A stretch of DNA of 64,000 nt from the NCBI GenBank assembly GCA_035516035.1, contig DATJAS010000050.1, forward strand, positions 1 to 64,000. Reading direction: 5' to 3'. Positions 53,667 to 63,167 of the stretch are shown here, piece by piece. Below the pieces are notes generated by a model. The model was not told the DNA's origin. It made no database searches and saw nothing but the letters and a program-made list of their open reading frames with translations. The DNA is from Fen-1273 sp035516035 (lineage in GTDB: Bacteria; Bacteroidota; Ignavibacteria; UBA10030; UBA6906). The translations under genes were made by a program, and so were the position numbers. The first letter of the stretch is position 1, and each line of letters starts with the position of its first letter.

Positions 53667-56372
53667 ATGGCAGAAACCGCTGAAAAAAAGAAGAAGCTGT
53701 ACAAGGTGGCAACGGAGCTCAACGTCTCCCACGAAACGCTGGTCGAATTCCTGCGGAAGAAGGGGTACGACGTCAAGAGCCACATGTCCTCCGTGGACGA
53801 GGAGATGATGAAGGCGATCCTCGTCCATTTCAAGAAGGAAAAGGACGTCGCCGAGAAGCACCAGCGGAAGATTGCCGAGATCCGCGAGACCAAGAAACGG
53901 GCAGACCGGAAGGCAGAGGAGGCGGCCGAGGCCGCCGCCCCCGCGGTAGCCGTTCCGCCGCCTCCCCCGGTGCCGCACGCCGAACCCGTCCAGGCGGCGC
54001 CCGTCGCCGTTCCGGAGGAAGTCACGCCGGCGCCCGAGCCCGCGCCCGAGGTCGTCCAGGAGGAGCCGCCGGCCGAGATCCGTCCGGCCGCCGAGGCGAT
54101 CGCGCCTGCCGCTGCGCCTGAATCCGTGACGCCGGCCGCGGCGCCTCCGCAGGCGGCCCCCGTCAAAGGAAAGGCCGAGCCCCCCAGGAAGCCCCGCGGC
54201 GAGGAGATGCTCTCCCCGCTGGAGAAGGAACGCCGGACGAAGGTGGGCCTTACGATCAAGGGGAAGATCGACCTCACACGTCACATGAAGCCCCCGGCGC
54301 GGGGGGCAAAGCCGGCCGCGACCGCGACCCCGGTCCCCTCCGAGACGGATGAGCACAGGAGGAAGAAAAAGAAGAAAAAGGTCCGCGAGGACGCTCCCGA
54401 GACGAAAGCGGTCGAAGGAGAGGAGCTTGTCCGGAAAAAGAAAAAGAAGAAGATCCGCCACAAGGAGATCGACCAGGCGGAGGTGACGGACGCCATCCGG
54501 CGCACGTTCGCCGCGATGGACGATACGCCCTCCACCGGGCGCGCGGTGCTGAAGAAACGGAAGAAGAAGGAACGGGAGGAGGAATCGGCCCGCCTGGCGG
54601 AAGAGGCCCAGCGGGAGGAGGGGAAGCTCCGGGTCACCGAGTTCGTGTCGGTCAACGACCTTGCCAACCTCATGCGCGTCAACGTGGCGGACGTGATCAA
54701 GAAATGCATGGAGCTGGGGATCATGGTCTCGATCAACCAGCGCCTGGACAAGGATACGATCACGCTGGTGGCGGACGAGTTCGGCTTTGCCATCAGCTTC
54801 TACGAGGAGGTGACCGAGGAAGAGGTCTCGAGCGAGGCGGAGGAGAAGCCGGAGGACCTCGCGCGCCGGCCCCCGGTCGTCACCATCATGGGCCACGTGG
54901 ACCACGGCAAGACGTCGCTCCTGGACTATATCCGGCGCTCGAACGTGGTGGCCGGCGAGTCCGGCGGCATCACGCAGCATATCGGGGCGTACAACGTCAC
55001 CACGGGGAGCGGGCGCCCGATCACGTTCCTGGACACCCCGGGTCACGAGGCATTTACGGCCATGCGCGCCCGCGGCGCGCAGATCACGGACATCGTCGTG
55101 CTGGTGGTCGCCGCCGACGACAGCGTGATGCCCCAGACGCTGGAAGCGATCAGCCACGCGCAGGCGGCGGCGGTGCCGATCATCATCGCGATCAACAAGG
55201 TCGACAAGCCGGAAGCGAACGCGGACCGCATCCGTCAGCAGCTCGCCGAGAAGAACATCCTCGTGGAGGAGTGGGGGGGAAAATACCAGTGCGTCGAGCT
55301 CTCCGCGCGGACAGGCAAGAACGTCGACGTGCTGCTGGAGAAGATCGGGCTGGAGGCCGACGTGCTCGACCTGAAAGCGAACCCCCACCGGCTCGCGATG
55401 GGGACGATCGTCGAGGCACAGCTCGACAAGGGGAAGGGGATCACCGCCACCGTGCTCGTCCAGAAGGGGACGCTGCGCGTGGGGGACCCGTTCCTGGCGG
55501 GGATCTTCAGCGGGAAGGTGCGGGCGATGTTCGACGAGCGGGGAAAGCGGCTCGAAGCCGCGGGTCCCTCCACCCCCGTGCAGCTCACCGGGCTCGACGG
55601 GTTCCCGCAGGCCGGCGATTCCTTCCTGGTCATGGAGACAGACCGGGAGGCCCGGGAGATCAGCCTCAAACGGCAGCAGCTCAAGCGGGAGCAGGATTTC
55701 CGCCAGATCCACCTGACCACGCTCGACGACATCTCGCAGCAGATCAAGGAGGGACAGGTCCGCGAGCTGAACGTCATCGTCAAGGGGGACGTCGACGGGT
55801 CCGTCGAGGCGCTCTCCGACTCCCTGATGAAGACCGAGCACAAGGAGGTCAAGCTCCGGGTCATCCACAGCGGCGTCGGCACCATTTCGGAATCCGACAT
55901 CATCCTGGCGGCCGCCTCCGGCGCCGTGATCATCGGGTTCCGGGTGCGCCCGAACCTGAACGCGCGGCGGCTGGCCGAAAAAGAGAAAGTGGACATCCGG
56001 ACGTACAACATCATCTACGACGCGATCGACGACATCCACAAGGCCCTGGAGGGACTCCTGGCGCCGGAGCGGAAGGAGGAGGTCGTGGGGACGGCGGAGG
56101 TACGCGAGGTCTTCAAGGTCCCGAAGGTGGGGAACGTCGCCGGGTGTCACGTGCAGGACGGGAAGATCATGCGCAACAACAGGATCCGCCTGGTGCGGGA
56201 CGGCATACAGATCTTCGAGGGATCGATCGCCTCCCTGAAGCGCTTCAAGGACGACGTCCGGGAGGTCGAGGCGGGCTTCGAGTGCGGGCTCGGGATCGAG
56301 AACTTCAACGACGTGAAAGTCGGGGACGTGATCGAGGCCTACCGGATCGTCGAGGCAAAAAGGAAACTCTAA
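53667..56372 (+). CDS. infB: Translation initiation factor IF-2
   Basis: 901 residues. IF2_N domain at the start (KLYKVATELNVSHETLVEFLRKKGYDVKSHMSS), then about 230 residues of Ala/Pro/Glu-rich linker broken by lysine runs (RKKKKKKKVRE, RKKKKKKIRHKE). A second IF2_N-like domain, the GTPase (GHVDHGKTSLLDYIR, DTPGHEAFTAMRARGA, NKVDK) and domains II-IV follow. ATG 53667 follows AAGGG. The 117-base gap after nusA holds only a CCCGCC/GGCGGG hairpin. It shares one base with rbfA. Confidence 0.96.
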   Translation: MAETAEKKKKLYKVATELNVSHETLVEFLRKKGYDVKSHMSSVDEEMMKAILVHFKKEKDVAEKHQRKIAEIRETKKRADRKAEEAAEAAAPAVAVPPPPPVPHAEPVQAAPVAVPEEVTPAPEPAPEVVQEEPPAEIRPAAEAIAPAAAPESVTPAAAPPQAAPVKGKAEPPRKPRGEEMLSPLEKERRTKVGLTIKGKIDLTRHMKPPARGAKPAATATPVPSETDEHRRKKKKKKVREDAPETKAVEGEELVRKKKKKKIRHKEIDQAEVTDAIRRTFAAMDDTPSTGRAVLKKRKKKEREEESARLAEEAQREEGKLRVTEFVSVNDLANLMRVNVADVIKKCMELGIMVSINQRLDKDTITLVADEFGFAISFYEEVTEEEVSSEAEEKPEDLARRPPVVTIMGHVDHGKTSLLDYIRRSNVVAGESGGITQHIGAYNVTTGSGRPITFLDTPGHEAFTAMRARGAQITDIVVLVVAADDSVMPQTLEAISHAQAAAVPIIIAINKVDKPEANADRIRQQLAEKNILVEEWGGKYQCVELSARTGKNVDVLLEKIGLEADVLDLKANPHRLAMGTIVEAQLDKGKGITATVLVQKGTLRVGDPFLAGIFSGKVRAMFDERGKRLEAAGPSTPVQLTGLDGFPQAGDSFLVMETDREAREISLKRQQLKREQDFRQIHLTTLDDISQQIKEGQVRELNVIVKGDVDGSVEALSDSLMKTEHKEVKLRVIHSGVGTISESDIILAAASGAVIIGFRVRPNLNARRLAEKEKVDIRTYNIIYDAIDDIHKALEGLLAPERKEEVVGTAEVREVFKVPKVGNVAGCHVQDGKIMRNNRIRLVRDGIQIFEGSIASLKRFKDDVREVEAGFECGLGIENFNDVKVGDVIEAYRIVEAKRKL

Positions 56373-56722
56373 TGTCCATCCGGACGGAGCGCGTCGCCTC
56401 GCTGATCAAGGAGGAAATCGGCGCCATACTGATCCGCGACTACCGCGACCCGGCCCACGGCTTCACGACCGTGACCGACGTGAAGATGAGCCCGGATCTC
56501 AAGATCGCCAGGGTCTATTTCAGCGTGTTCGGCAGCCCGGCGGCCAGGAAATCCACGATGGACCTGCTCGAGGCGGACAGGCCCAGGATGCGCAAGGAGG
56601 TGGGCTCGCACCTCCGGATGAAATTCACGCCGGCGCTCCAGTTTTACCTCGACGACACGCTGGACCACGTCGACCGGATCAACACGCTCATCAAGAAGAT
56701 CCACGATGGGACAGAACCGTGA
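56372..56722 (+). CDS. rbfA: Ribosome-binding factor A
   Basis: 116 residues, KH-like 30S maturation factor. Motifs: RTERVASLIKEEIGAILIRDYRDP, VTDVKMSPDLKIARVYFSVFG and LRMKFTPALQFYLDDTLD. The start uses the last base of the infB stop (TAATG). Confidence 0.94.
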   Translation: MSIRTERVASLIKEEIGAILIRDYRDPAHGFTTVTDVKMSPDLKIARVYFSVFGSPAARKSTMDLLEADRPRMRKEVGSHLRMKFTPALQFYLDDTLDHVDRINTLIKKIHDGTEP

Positions 56723-57398
56723 GCGCAGCTTTGCCGAAGGGGAAGTGTTGCTCGTCCGGAAGCCGCAGGGGTGGACGTCCTTCGACGTGGTGCACAGGAT
56801 ACGCCGCATCACGGGCGTGCGCAAAGTCGGCCACGCGGGGACGCTGGATCCGCTTGCCACGGGCCTGCTGATCGTCTGCACGGGGAAAAAAACGAAGGAG
56901 ATCGCGTCCTTCATGGGGCTGGAGAAGGAATACGAGGGGGAGATGGAGTTGGGCGGCCGGACGGCGTCGTTCGATGCGGCGACGCCTGTGATCGAGACGC
57001 GCCCCACGGATGGGATCACGCCTGAGGCGGTCCGCTCGACGATGGCGTCGTTTGCCGGGCCACGCATGCAGGTCCCGCCGATGTGGTCCGCGGTGAGCGT
57101 GGGGGGGAGACGGCTCTACCGGTACGCCAGGGAGGGGGTGGAGGTGGTCCGGCAGCCCCGCGAAATCGTGATCCACGCACTGGAAGCGCTCGCGGTGGAC
57201 GTTCCCCTCGTTCGCTTCCGGGTGACGTGTTCCAAGGGGACATACGTCCGGAGCCTGGTGGACGAAATGGGGGAGCACCTGGGCTGCGGCGCGTACCTCA
57301 CGGCGCTCGAGCGGACGAGAATCGGTCCCTTCACGCTGGCGGAGGCCGAGACGCTGGAAGAGCTGGCGGCTTCCTGCGCGGCGGCGGGGGCGGCATGA
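56706..57398 (+). CDS. truB: tRNA pseudouridine(55) synthase
   Basis: 230 residues. Catalytic Asp48 in HAGTLDPLATGLL, KEYEGEMELGGRTASFD, PMWSAVSVGGRRLYRYAREG and FRVTCSKGTYVRSLVDEMG. Slightly short; the C-terminal PUA domain is absent or minimal. It overlaps rbfA by 17 bases and ribF by four. Confidence 0.95.
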   Translation: MGQNRERSFAEGEVLLVRKPQGWTSFDVVHRIRRITGVRKVGHAGTLDPLATGLLIVCTGKKTKEIASFMGLEKEYEGEMELGGRTASFDAATPVIETRPTDGITPEAVRSTMASFAGPRMQVPPMWSAVSVGGRRLYRYAREGVEVVRQPREIVIHALEALAVDVPLVRFRVTCSKGTYVRSLVDEMGEHLGCGAYLTALERTRIGPFTLAEAETLEELAASCAAAGAA

Positions 57399-58342
57399 TC
57401 GTCGCGCGGCGGCTGGAGGATGCGGGGCGGGATGCCGCTTCGGTGGTCACCGTCGGGACGTTCGACGGGGTCCACCTGGCGCACGCGGAGATCATCCGCG
57501 AAGTGGTCACCCGCGCGCGGATGCGGGAGGGACGGAGCGTCGTCGTGTCGTTCGATCCGCATCCCAAGCAGGTCGTCGGGGCGCGCGCGGGGGTGGTGGA
57601 TCTGCTGAGCACGATCGACGAGCGCATCGCCCTGATCGGCGCGCTGGGCGTGGACGTCCTGCTCCTGCTCGAATTCACGTACGCCTTCTCCCGGATCACC
57701 CCGGAGGAGTTTTACCGCTCGTACATCGTCCAGGGTACCGGGGTGGATGAGGTGATCGTCGGCTACGACCACATGTTCGGCCGGGACCGGGCGGCGGGGA
57801 TCGACGAGCTGGTGAAGATGGGGAAGCGGTTCGGTTTTTCCGTGTTCGCCGTCCACCCTTTTTCTGTCGGTGGGGAAACGGTCTCCAGCACGGCAATCCG
57901 TTCGGCGCTCGCGCTCGGCGATGTGGACCGCGCAGCGCAGTTCCTGGGCCGCCCCTATGCGCTGGGGGCCACCGTCGTGCGCGGAGACGGGAGGGGAAAA
58001 ACGCTCGGGTTTCCGACGGCGAACCTCCTGGGCGAGTCCCCCCTGAAGATCGTGCCGGCAGACGGGGTGTACGCCGTCGGCGTGGCGGTGGGAGGCGAGG
58101 AGCGGCTGGGGATGATGAACATCGGCCGCCGGCCGACCGTCGCCCCGGATGAGCCCCGGACGATGGAGGTGCACCTGTTCGACTTCGACAGGGAGATCTA
58201 CGGCGAGCGGGTCGTCGTCTCGTTCCTGCGGCGCCTGAGGGACGAGAAGAAGTTCGACTCGCTGTCCGATCTCGTCCGCCAGCTCGAGCGGGACAGGGAC
58301 GAGATCCTGCGGACGGCGCTGCTGAAGAAGAACGGACGTTAA
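57395..58342 (+). CDS. ribF: Bifunctional riboflavin kinase / FAD synthetase
   Basis: 315 residues. N-terminal adenylyltransferase with VGTFDGVHLAHAEII and SSTAIRSALALGDV; C-terminal riboflavin kinase with VRGDGRGKTLGFPTANL and NIGRRPTV. Makes FMN and FAD from the riboflavin whose precursors come from RibBA at 22 kb. The start overlaps the truB stop (ATGA). Confidence 0.95.
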   Translation: MIVARRLEDAGRDAASVVTVGTFDGVHLAHAEIIREVVTRARMREGRSVVVSFDPHPKQVVGARAGVVDLLSTIDERIALIGALGVDVLLLLEFTYAFSRITPEEFYRSYIVQGTGVDEVIVGYDHMFGRDRAAGIDELVKMGKRFGFSVFAVHPFSVGGETVSSTAIRSALALGDVDRAAQFLGRPYALGATVVRGDGRGKTLGFPTANLLGESPLKIVPADGVYAVGVAVGGEERLGMMNIGRRPTVAPDEPRTMEVHLFDFDREIYGERVVVSFLRRLRDEKKFDSLSDLVRQLERDRDEILRTALLKKNGR

Positions 58343-58380
58343 CCAACGATTCACTGTCAGAGAACTGAAGGAGTAGTGCA

Positions 58381-58650
58381 ATGGCAATAACCAGGGAACA
58401 GAAGGCCCAGATCGTCGCCAGGTTCGGGAAGAACGGGAAAGACACCGGGACCCCGGAGGTGCAGATCGCCCTTCTGACGGCACGTATCAATGACCTCACG
58501 CCGCACTTCGAGAAATTCTCGAAAGACCACCATTCGCGCGTCGGGTTGTTGAAGATGGTCGGCAAGAGGCGCCGGTTGCTCGACTACCTGCAGGAAAAGA
58601 ACATCGAGCGCTACCGGAAGATCATCGGGGAGCTGCAGATCAGGAAATAA
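58381..58650 (+). CDS. rpsO: Ribosomal protein S15
   Basis: 89 residues, all family motifs (TGTPEVQIALLTARINDLTPHF, KDHHSRVGLLKMVGKRRRLLDYL). SD GAAGGAG. It sits before pnp as in most bacteria. Confidence 0.97.
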   Translation: MAITREQKAQIVARFGKNGKDTGTPEVQIALLTARINDLTPHFEKFSKDHHSRVGLLKMVGKRRRLLDYLQEKNIERYRKIIGELQIRK

Positions 58651-58724
58651 GCCCGTGCTGCGGCACGACGTCACTAGAGGCGTGTGCGTGCGGCCGGGTA
58701 CTGTTCGGAGGAATTGAAGACACA

Positions 58725-60917
58725 ATGACGGTAACGAAAGAAATCAACCTGGGCGGCAAGATCTTCTCGCTCGAAACGGGAAGGTTTGCCAAGCAGGCCG
58801 ACGGCGCCGTAATGGCGCGGTTCGGCGACACGATGGTCCTGGCGACCGTAGTGGCGAGCAAAGAGGAGAACGACAAGCTGGACTATTTTCCGCTTCAGGT
58901 CGAATACAGGGAGAAGTTCGCCTCGGCAGGAAAGATCCCCGGAGGGTTCTTCAAGCGGGAAGCGCGTCCCTCGGAGAAGGAGGTCCTTTCCTCCCGACTG
59001 ATCGACCGCCCTATACGGCCGATGTTCCCCGATTGGTTCCGGTGTGAGACGCAGGTGATCGTCACGGTCTATTCGTCAGACCAGGAACACGACGGGGACG
59101 TGCTGGGCGCTGTGGCAGCCTCAGCCGCGCTCATGCTGTCTGACATCCCATTCGAGGGTCCGATCGCCGAGGTTCGGGTGGGGAGGCTGAACGGGGAGAT
59201 GGTCATCAATCCCACGTTCACGCAGCTCGCCACGAGCGACATGGACGTCACAGTCGCGGGGACGCAGGACTCGATCGTCATGGTGGAGGGGGAAGCGCGC
59301 GAAATCAGCGAGCAGGACATGCTCGCGGCGCTCGAATTCGCCCATGGCTACATCCGGGAGATGTGCCGGGTCCAGAGCGAGCTTGCGCGGGAAATCGGGC
59401 GGGCGAAGCGCGTGCCGCCCGAGCTGGGATCGAAGGCGGAGCTCATGGCGGACGTCCGGGCGGCAGTCGGGGAGAGCATCACGGTGCTCGCCGAGACGCC
59501 GATGCTGAAGGAGGAGCGTGCGCGGAAGACCGAAGAGATCCACGCCGGCGCGCTTGCGGCGCTCGCGGAGAAATACCCGGAGCAGGAGAAAGCCATCAGC
59601 GCCATCGTGCACGATATGGAGTACGCCGCGATGCGCGAGATGATCCTCGCCAAGGGAAAGCGCCTGGACGGGCGCGGCCTGAGGGAGATCCGACCGATCC
59701 ATATCGAAGTAGGGCTGCTCCCCCGTACGCACGGCTCCGCCCTTTTCCAGCGCGGGGAGACGCAGAGCCTGACCACGCTCACGCTGGGGACGAAGATGGA
59801 CGAGCAGATTATCGATGGCCTGCTCCCCGACACCACGAAGCGCTTCATGCTACACTACAACTTCCCTCCCTTCTCCGTCGGAGAGGTGGGGAGGCTGGGC
59901 ACGACCGGCCGCAGGGAAATCGGTCACGGCAACCTGGCCGAGCGGTCCATCAAGAACCTCATGCCCCCCGAGCCGGAGTTCCCCTACACCGTCCGCATCG
60001 TGTCCGATATCCTGGAGTCGAACGGCTCCTCGTCGATGGCCACGGTGTGCGCGGCGACGCTGGCGCTGCTCGACGGCGGCGCGCCCTTGCGCCGCTCGGT
60101 GGCAGGGATCGCCATGGGCCTGGTGAAGGAGGGGGACCGGGTTGCCATCCTGAGCGACATCCTCGGGAACGAAGACCACCTGGGCGATATGGACTTCAAA
60201 GTCGCGGGGACGCGCGACGGCATATCGGCATTCCAGATGGACATCAAGATCAGGGGGATCTCCCTCGAGATCATGCGCCAGGCGCTCGAGCAGGCAAAGG
60301 AAGGGCGCATGCACATCCTGGGAAAGATGGAAGCGGTGCTCGACAAGCCGCGGCCCGACCTCTCGCCCTACGCCCCGCGGCTGACGTCCTTCAAGATCCC
60401 GGTGGATCTCATCGGCGCCCTCATCGGCCCCGGCGGGAAGAACATCCGGGCGATTGTCGCGGACAGCGGCGCGGAGATCAACGTGGAAGACGACGGGACT
60501 GTCGTCGTGGCGGCGACCTCGCAGGAATCCGCCGACAAGGCGATCTACGCCATCAAGAGGATCGCAGAGGTCCCCGAAGTGGGAAAGGTCTACCACTCGA
60601 CGGTGAAGAAAGTGACCGATTTCGGCGCGTTTGTCGAATTCCTCCCGGGGAAGGAAGGGCTGGTCCACGTGTCGCAGCTCGACACGAAGCGCGTGGAGAA
60701 GCCTTCCGACGTCGTCAAGGTCGGGGACACGTTCGATGTGAAGATCATCGACCAGGATGACCAGGGGCGCTACAAGCTGAGCCGGAAGGTCCTCATGAAG
60801 GATTCCGGTCAGGCTCCGGAGGGGCGCCACGGCGAACACCACGGGGAGGGGAAGGAAGGGCACAAGCACGGCTCCCACCAGGGGGAGGGAAAAGAAGGGC
60901 ACAAGCACGGCCACTGA
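58725..60917 (+). CDS. pnp: Polyribonucleotide nucleotidyltransferase
   Basis: 730 residues. Two RNase PH domains (FFKREARPSEKEVLSSRLIDRPIRP; RGETQSLTTLTLGTKMDEQ), KH domain (IPVDLIGALIGPGGKNIRAI) and S1 domain (VTDFGAFVEFLPGKEGLVHVSQL). After the S1 domain it has an unusual tail of about 35 residues rich in His, Gly, Lys and Glu, with GEGKEGHKHG twice. GGAGG is 13 bases before the ATG, longer than ideal. Degrades RNA 3' to 5' using phosphate. Confidence 0.96.
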   Translation: MTVTKEINLGGKIFSLETGRFAKQADGAVMARFGDTMVLATVVASKEENDKLDYFPLQVEYREKFASAGKIPGGFFKREARPSEKEVLSSRLIDRPIRPMFPDWFRCETQVIVTVYSSDQEHDGDVLGAVAASAALMLSDIPFEGPIAEVRVGRLNGEMVINPTFTQLATSDMDVTVAGTQDSIVMVEGEAREISEQDMLAALEFAHGYIREMCRVQSELAREIGRAKRVPPELGSKAELMADVRAAVGESITVLAETPMLKEERARKTEEIHAGALAALAEKYPEQEKAISAIVHDMEYAAMREMILAKGKRLDGRGLREIRPIHIEVGLLPRTHGSALFQRGETQSLTTLTLGTKMDEQIIDGLLPDTTKRFMLHYNFPPFSVGEVGRLGTTGRREIGHGNLAERSIKNLMPPEPEFPYTVRIVSDILESNGSSSMATVCAATLALLDGGAPLRRSVAGIAMGLVKEGDRVAILSDILGNEDHLGDMDFKVAGTRDGISAFQMDIKIRGISLEIMRQALEQAKEGRMHILGKMEAVLDKPRPDLSPYAPRLTSFKIPVDLIGALIGPGGKNIRAIVADSGAEINVEDDGTVVVAATSQESADKAIYAIKRIAEVPEVGKVYHSTVKKVTDFGAFVEFLPGKEGLVHVSQLDTKRVEKPSDVVKVGDTFDVKIIDQDDQGRYKLSRKVLMKDSGQAPEGRHGEHHGEGKEGHKHGSHQGEGKEGHKHGH
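60828..60914 (+). repeat. His-rich repeat coding for the PNPase tail
   Basis: 29 codons with ten His. The unit GEGKEGHKHG occurs twice, separated by SHQ; the DNA copies are nearly identical, suggesting recent duplication. Confidence 0.8.
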
Positions 60918-60958
60918 GCGGGAAGCTCGCCTGCCCGCTTCCGGCCAGACTCCGGGGG

Positions 60959-60980
60959 CGGGCATGTTCCTGCCCGTCTT
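60959..60980 (+). terminator. Weak hairpin after pnp
   Basis: CGGGCA (60959-60964), loop, TGCCCG (60971-60976), TCTT. Possible operon end. Confidence 0.4.
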
Positions 60981-61016
60981 CAGCCGCACCCTCATCTTAC
61001 CGGGCTAGCACACCGC

Positions 61017-62414
61017 ATGATCATCATGAAATTCGGCGGCACGTCGAACCGGGATGCCGCCGCGATGAGCAACGTCCTCCGCATTATCAAACACCATCTC
61101 AGCGAACGCCCTGTCGTTGTCATTTCAGCGATTGCCAGCGCGACCAACGAACTGGAGGAGGCGGCGCGCACGGCGGCGGCGGGGGAGGAGCCGGGCGCGC
61201 GCGCGGTGATCGAAGGCCTGTGCGCACGGCATGCCTCCATAAGCTCTTCCCTCGTTCATGACCGGGCGCGCGCCGACAGTATCGCAACGGCCTTCGATGC
61301 GTACCGCTCGGAGCTCTTGCGCCTTGTGCACGGGGTCTCCATACTCCGGGAGCTGACGCCGCGCACCATCGATGCTTTCTGCTCATACGGCGAGCGCTTT
61401 TCGTCGAGACTTGTGGCTGCGGGGCTCCAGGAAGAGGGCGTCGACGCCGTCTGGGTCGATGCCGCGGAGTTCATGGTGACGGACGGGAATTTCGGCCGCG
61501 CTATTCCGGTTATGGAGGCCGTGTGTTCGAACCTTGCGCGCGTCGTCATTCCACTCCTGGAACACTCGCAAGTACCTGTCACGCAAGGGTTTATCGGGGT
61601 GACATCCTCGGGCGCCTACACGACGATGGGACGCGAGAGCTCGGATTACAGCGCGTCAATCATCGGGGCAGCCCTGGATGCCGATCGCGTCCAGATCTGG
61701 ACGGACGTCGACGGCCTCCTCACCGCGGACCCGCGCAAGGTGGGCGGCGCGCGCAAGGTGCGGCGCATGTCGTTCGAGGAGGCGTTTGAGCTTTCGTACT
61801 TCGGCGCGAAGGTCCTCCACCCGCGCACGATGCTTCCTCTCCTGGAGAAGAACATCCCGGTCGAGATACGGAATTCACGCAGGGAGGATGGGACAGGGAC
61901 TCTCATTCTCAGGGGAGACGCGCTCCCCGGTGAGGGGCCCGGCGTCAAGTCGATCTCTTTCTCGGAGGATGTCACGGTCGTCTGCGTGTCGCCGCTGCGC
62001 CGCACCAGCCAGTACCATTTCTGGGAAGGCGTCTTCGGCGTTCTCTCGGGTTCCGGCATAGACGTCCGGTCGGTGGCGACGTCGGAATACCGCATCGCGT
62101 TCACGGTGACGGGAGCGTGTGACCTGGATGGCGTCACGCTCCGCCTGAGGGAGTTCGGTGACCTCCTGGTGATCCCCGACCAGGCGAGCCTCTGCATCGT
62201 GGGGAAGGGACTCCGGGAGTGCCCGGAGCTTGCGGGGCGGGTGTTTCGTGCGCTCGCGGGAGTGAAGGCGACGCTGATCGCGTACGGCGCTTCGGGATAC
62301 AGCCTGACGGTCGTTGTTGACCGGTCCCATCTCGATCGTTCGCTGGGCTCCCTGCACGAGGAATTCTTCGGATCCGGAGCACCCGACGGTGAGTTCGATG
62401 TCCCACTCAATTGA
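61017..62414 (+). CDS. lysC: Aspartate kinase
   Basis: 465 residues, monofunctional. Kinase domain has MKFGGTSNRDAAAM, SYGERFSSRL, GRESSDYSASIIGAALDADRVQIWTDVDG and KVLHPRTM; two ACT domains fill the last 150 residues. First step towards lysine, threonine and methionine. The sequence resembles the ThrA/MetL-type kinase found in Bacteroidota. ATG 61017 or 61026 are both possible. No SD or clear promoter is seen. The end overlaps nth by 17 bases. Confidence 0.92.
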   Translation: MIIMKFGGTSNRDAAAMSNVLRIIKHHLSERPVVVISAIASATNELEEAARTAAAGEEPGARAVIEGLCARHASISSSLVHDRARADSIATAFDAYRSELLRLVHGVSILRELTPRTIDAFCSYGERFSSRLVAAGLQEEGVDAVWVDAAEFMVTDGNFGRAIPVMEAVCSNLARVVIPLLEHSQVPVTQGFIGVTSSGAYTTMGRESSDYSASIIGAALDADRVQIWTDVDGLLTADPRKVGGARKVRRMSFEEAFELSYFGAKVLHPRTMLPLLEKNIPVEIRNSRREDGTGTLILRGDALPGEGPGVKSISFSEDVTVVCVSPLRRTSQYHFWEGVFGVLSGSGIDVRSVATSEYRIAFTVTGACDLDGVTLRLREFGDLLVIPDQASLCIVGKGLRECPELAGRVFRALAGVKATLIAYGASGYSLTVVVDRSHLDRSLGSLHEEFFGSGAPDGEFDVPLN

Positions 62415-63165
62415 GCGCAACAGTCCGGGACGCACGCGGGGACTGCAGGCAAAGACGCTCCGCGTCGCGCTTCTTCTGGAGAAGCACCTCGGCGTCCCGC
62501 ACCGGAATCCCAGGAGACCTCCGCCGCTGGACATGCTCGTCGCGACAATACTCTCCCAAAACACCAATGACAGGAACAGTCACCGCGCCTACAGCGGGCT
62601 GAGGGAGAGGTACCCGGAGTGGAGCGGCGTGGCCGGGGCCTCTCCGGCGGCTCTCCGGGTTGCAATCAGGACTGCAGGCATGGCAACCCAGAAAGCCCGG
62701 CACATCCGGGGCGCGCTTGCCGCCATCAGGGAGCGGTACGGTACATACGACCTGGCACCGATTCGCCGCAAGTCCAGCGACCTGATCCTCCGTGAGCTTA
62801 CAGAACTGGACGGCGTGGGCGTCAAGACCGCGGCGTGTGTCCTCCTCTTTTCGCTCGGAAGAGACGTTTTCCCCGTGGACACGCATGTCCATCGCCTCTG
62901 TTCGAGGCTCGGGCTCGCTCCCGGGTGCAGGACGCCAGAGAAGACGTTCGAGGCGATGCGCGGCCTCGTTCCAGCGGGGCGCGCGCACTCGCTCCATACA
63001 AACATGATCCGTTTCGGCCGAACGCTCTGCCGTCCGACGAATCCCGGCTGCGGGCGCTGCCCCCTGTACGGGGAGTGCACGTATGACGGGAAGGCGCGCC
63101 GGAACGGACGCACCGCGCGGCGCCAGGGGGCGGACAGATCATTCATGCTCCTGGATAACGTCTGA
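62398..63165 (+). CDS. nth: Endonuclease III family DNA glycosylase
   Basis: 255 residues. Helix-hairpin-helix with catalytic Lys in LDGVGVKTAACVLLF, catalytic Asp in FPVDTHVHRL and the 4Fe-4S cluster C-x6-C-x2-C-x5-C (CRPTNPGCGRCPLYGEC). Removes oxidised pyrimidines. There is an extra basic C-terminal tail of about 25 residues (RRNGRTARRQG). The spacing from Lys to Asp is normal. Confidence 0.9.
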   Translation: MSHSIERNSPGRTRGLQAKTLRVALLLEKHLGVPHRNPRRPPPLDMLVATILSQNTNDRNSHRAYSGLRERYPEWSGVAGASPAALRVAIRTAGMATQKARHIRGALAAIRERYGTYDLAPIRRKSSDLILRELTELDGVGVKTAACVLLFSLGRDVFPVDTHVHRLCSRLGLAPGCRTPEKTFEAMRGLVPAGRAHSLHTNMIRFGRTLCRPTNPGCGRCPLYGECTYDGKARRNGRTARRQGADRSFMLLDNV

Positions 63166-63167
63166 CA

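Noticed and set aside
52668..56150. 1160-codon open frame on the minus strand
   Set aside because: Antisense shadow of nusA and infB in GC-rich sequence; its residues are low-complexity and match no family.
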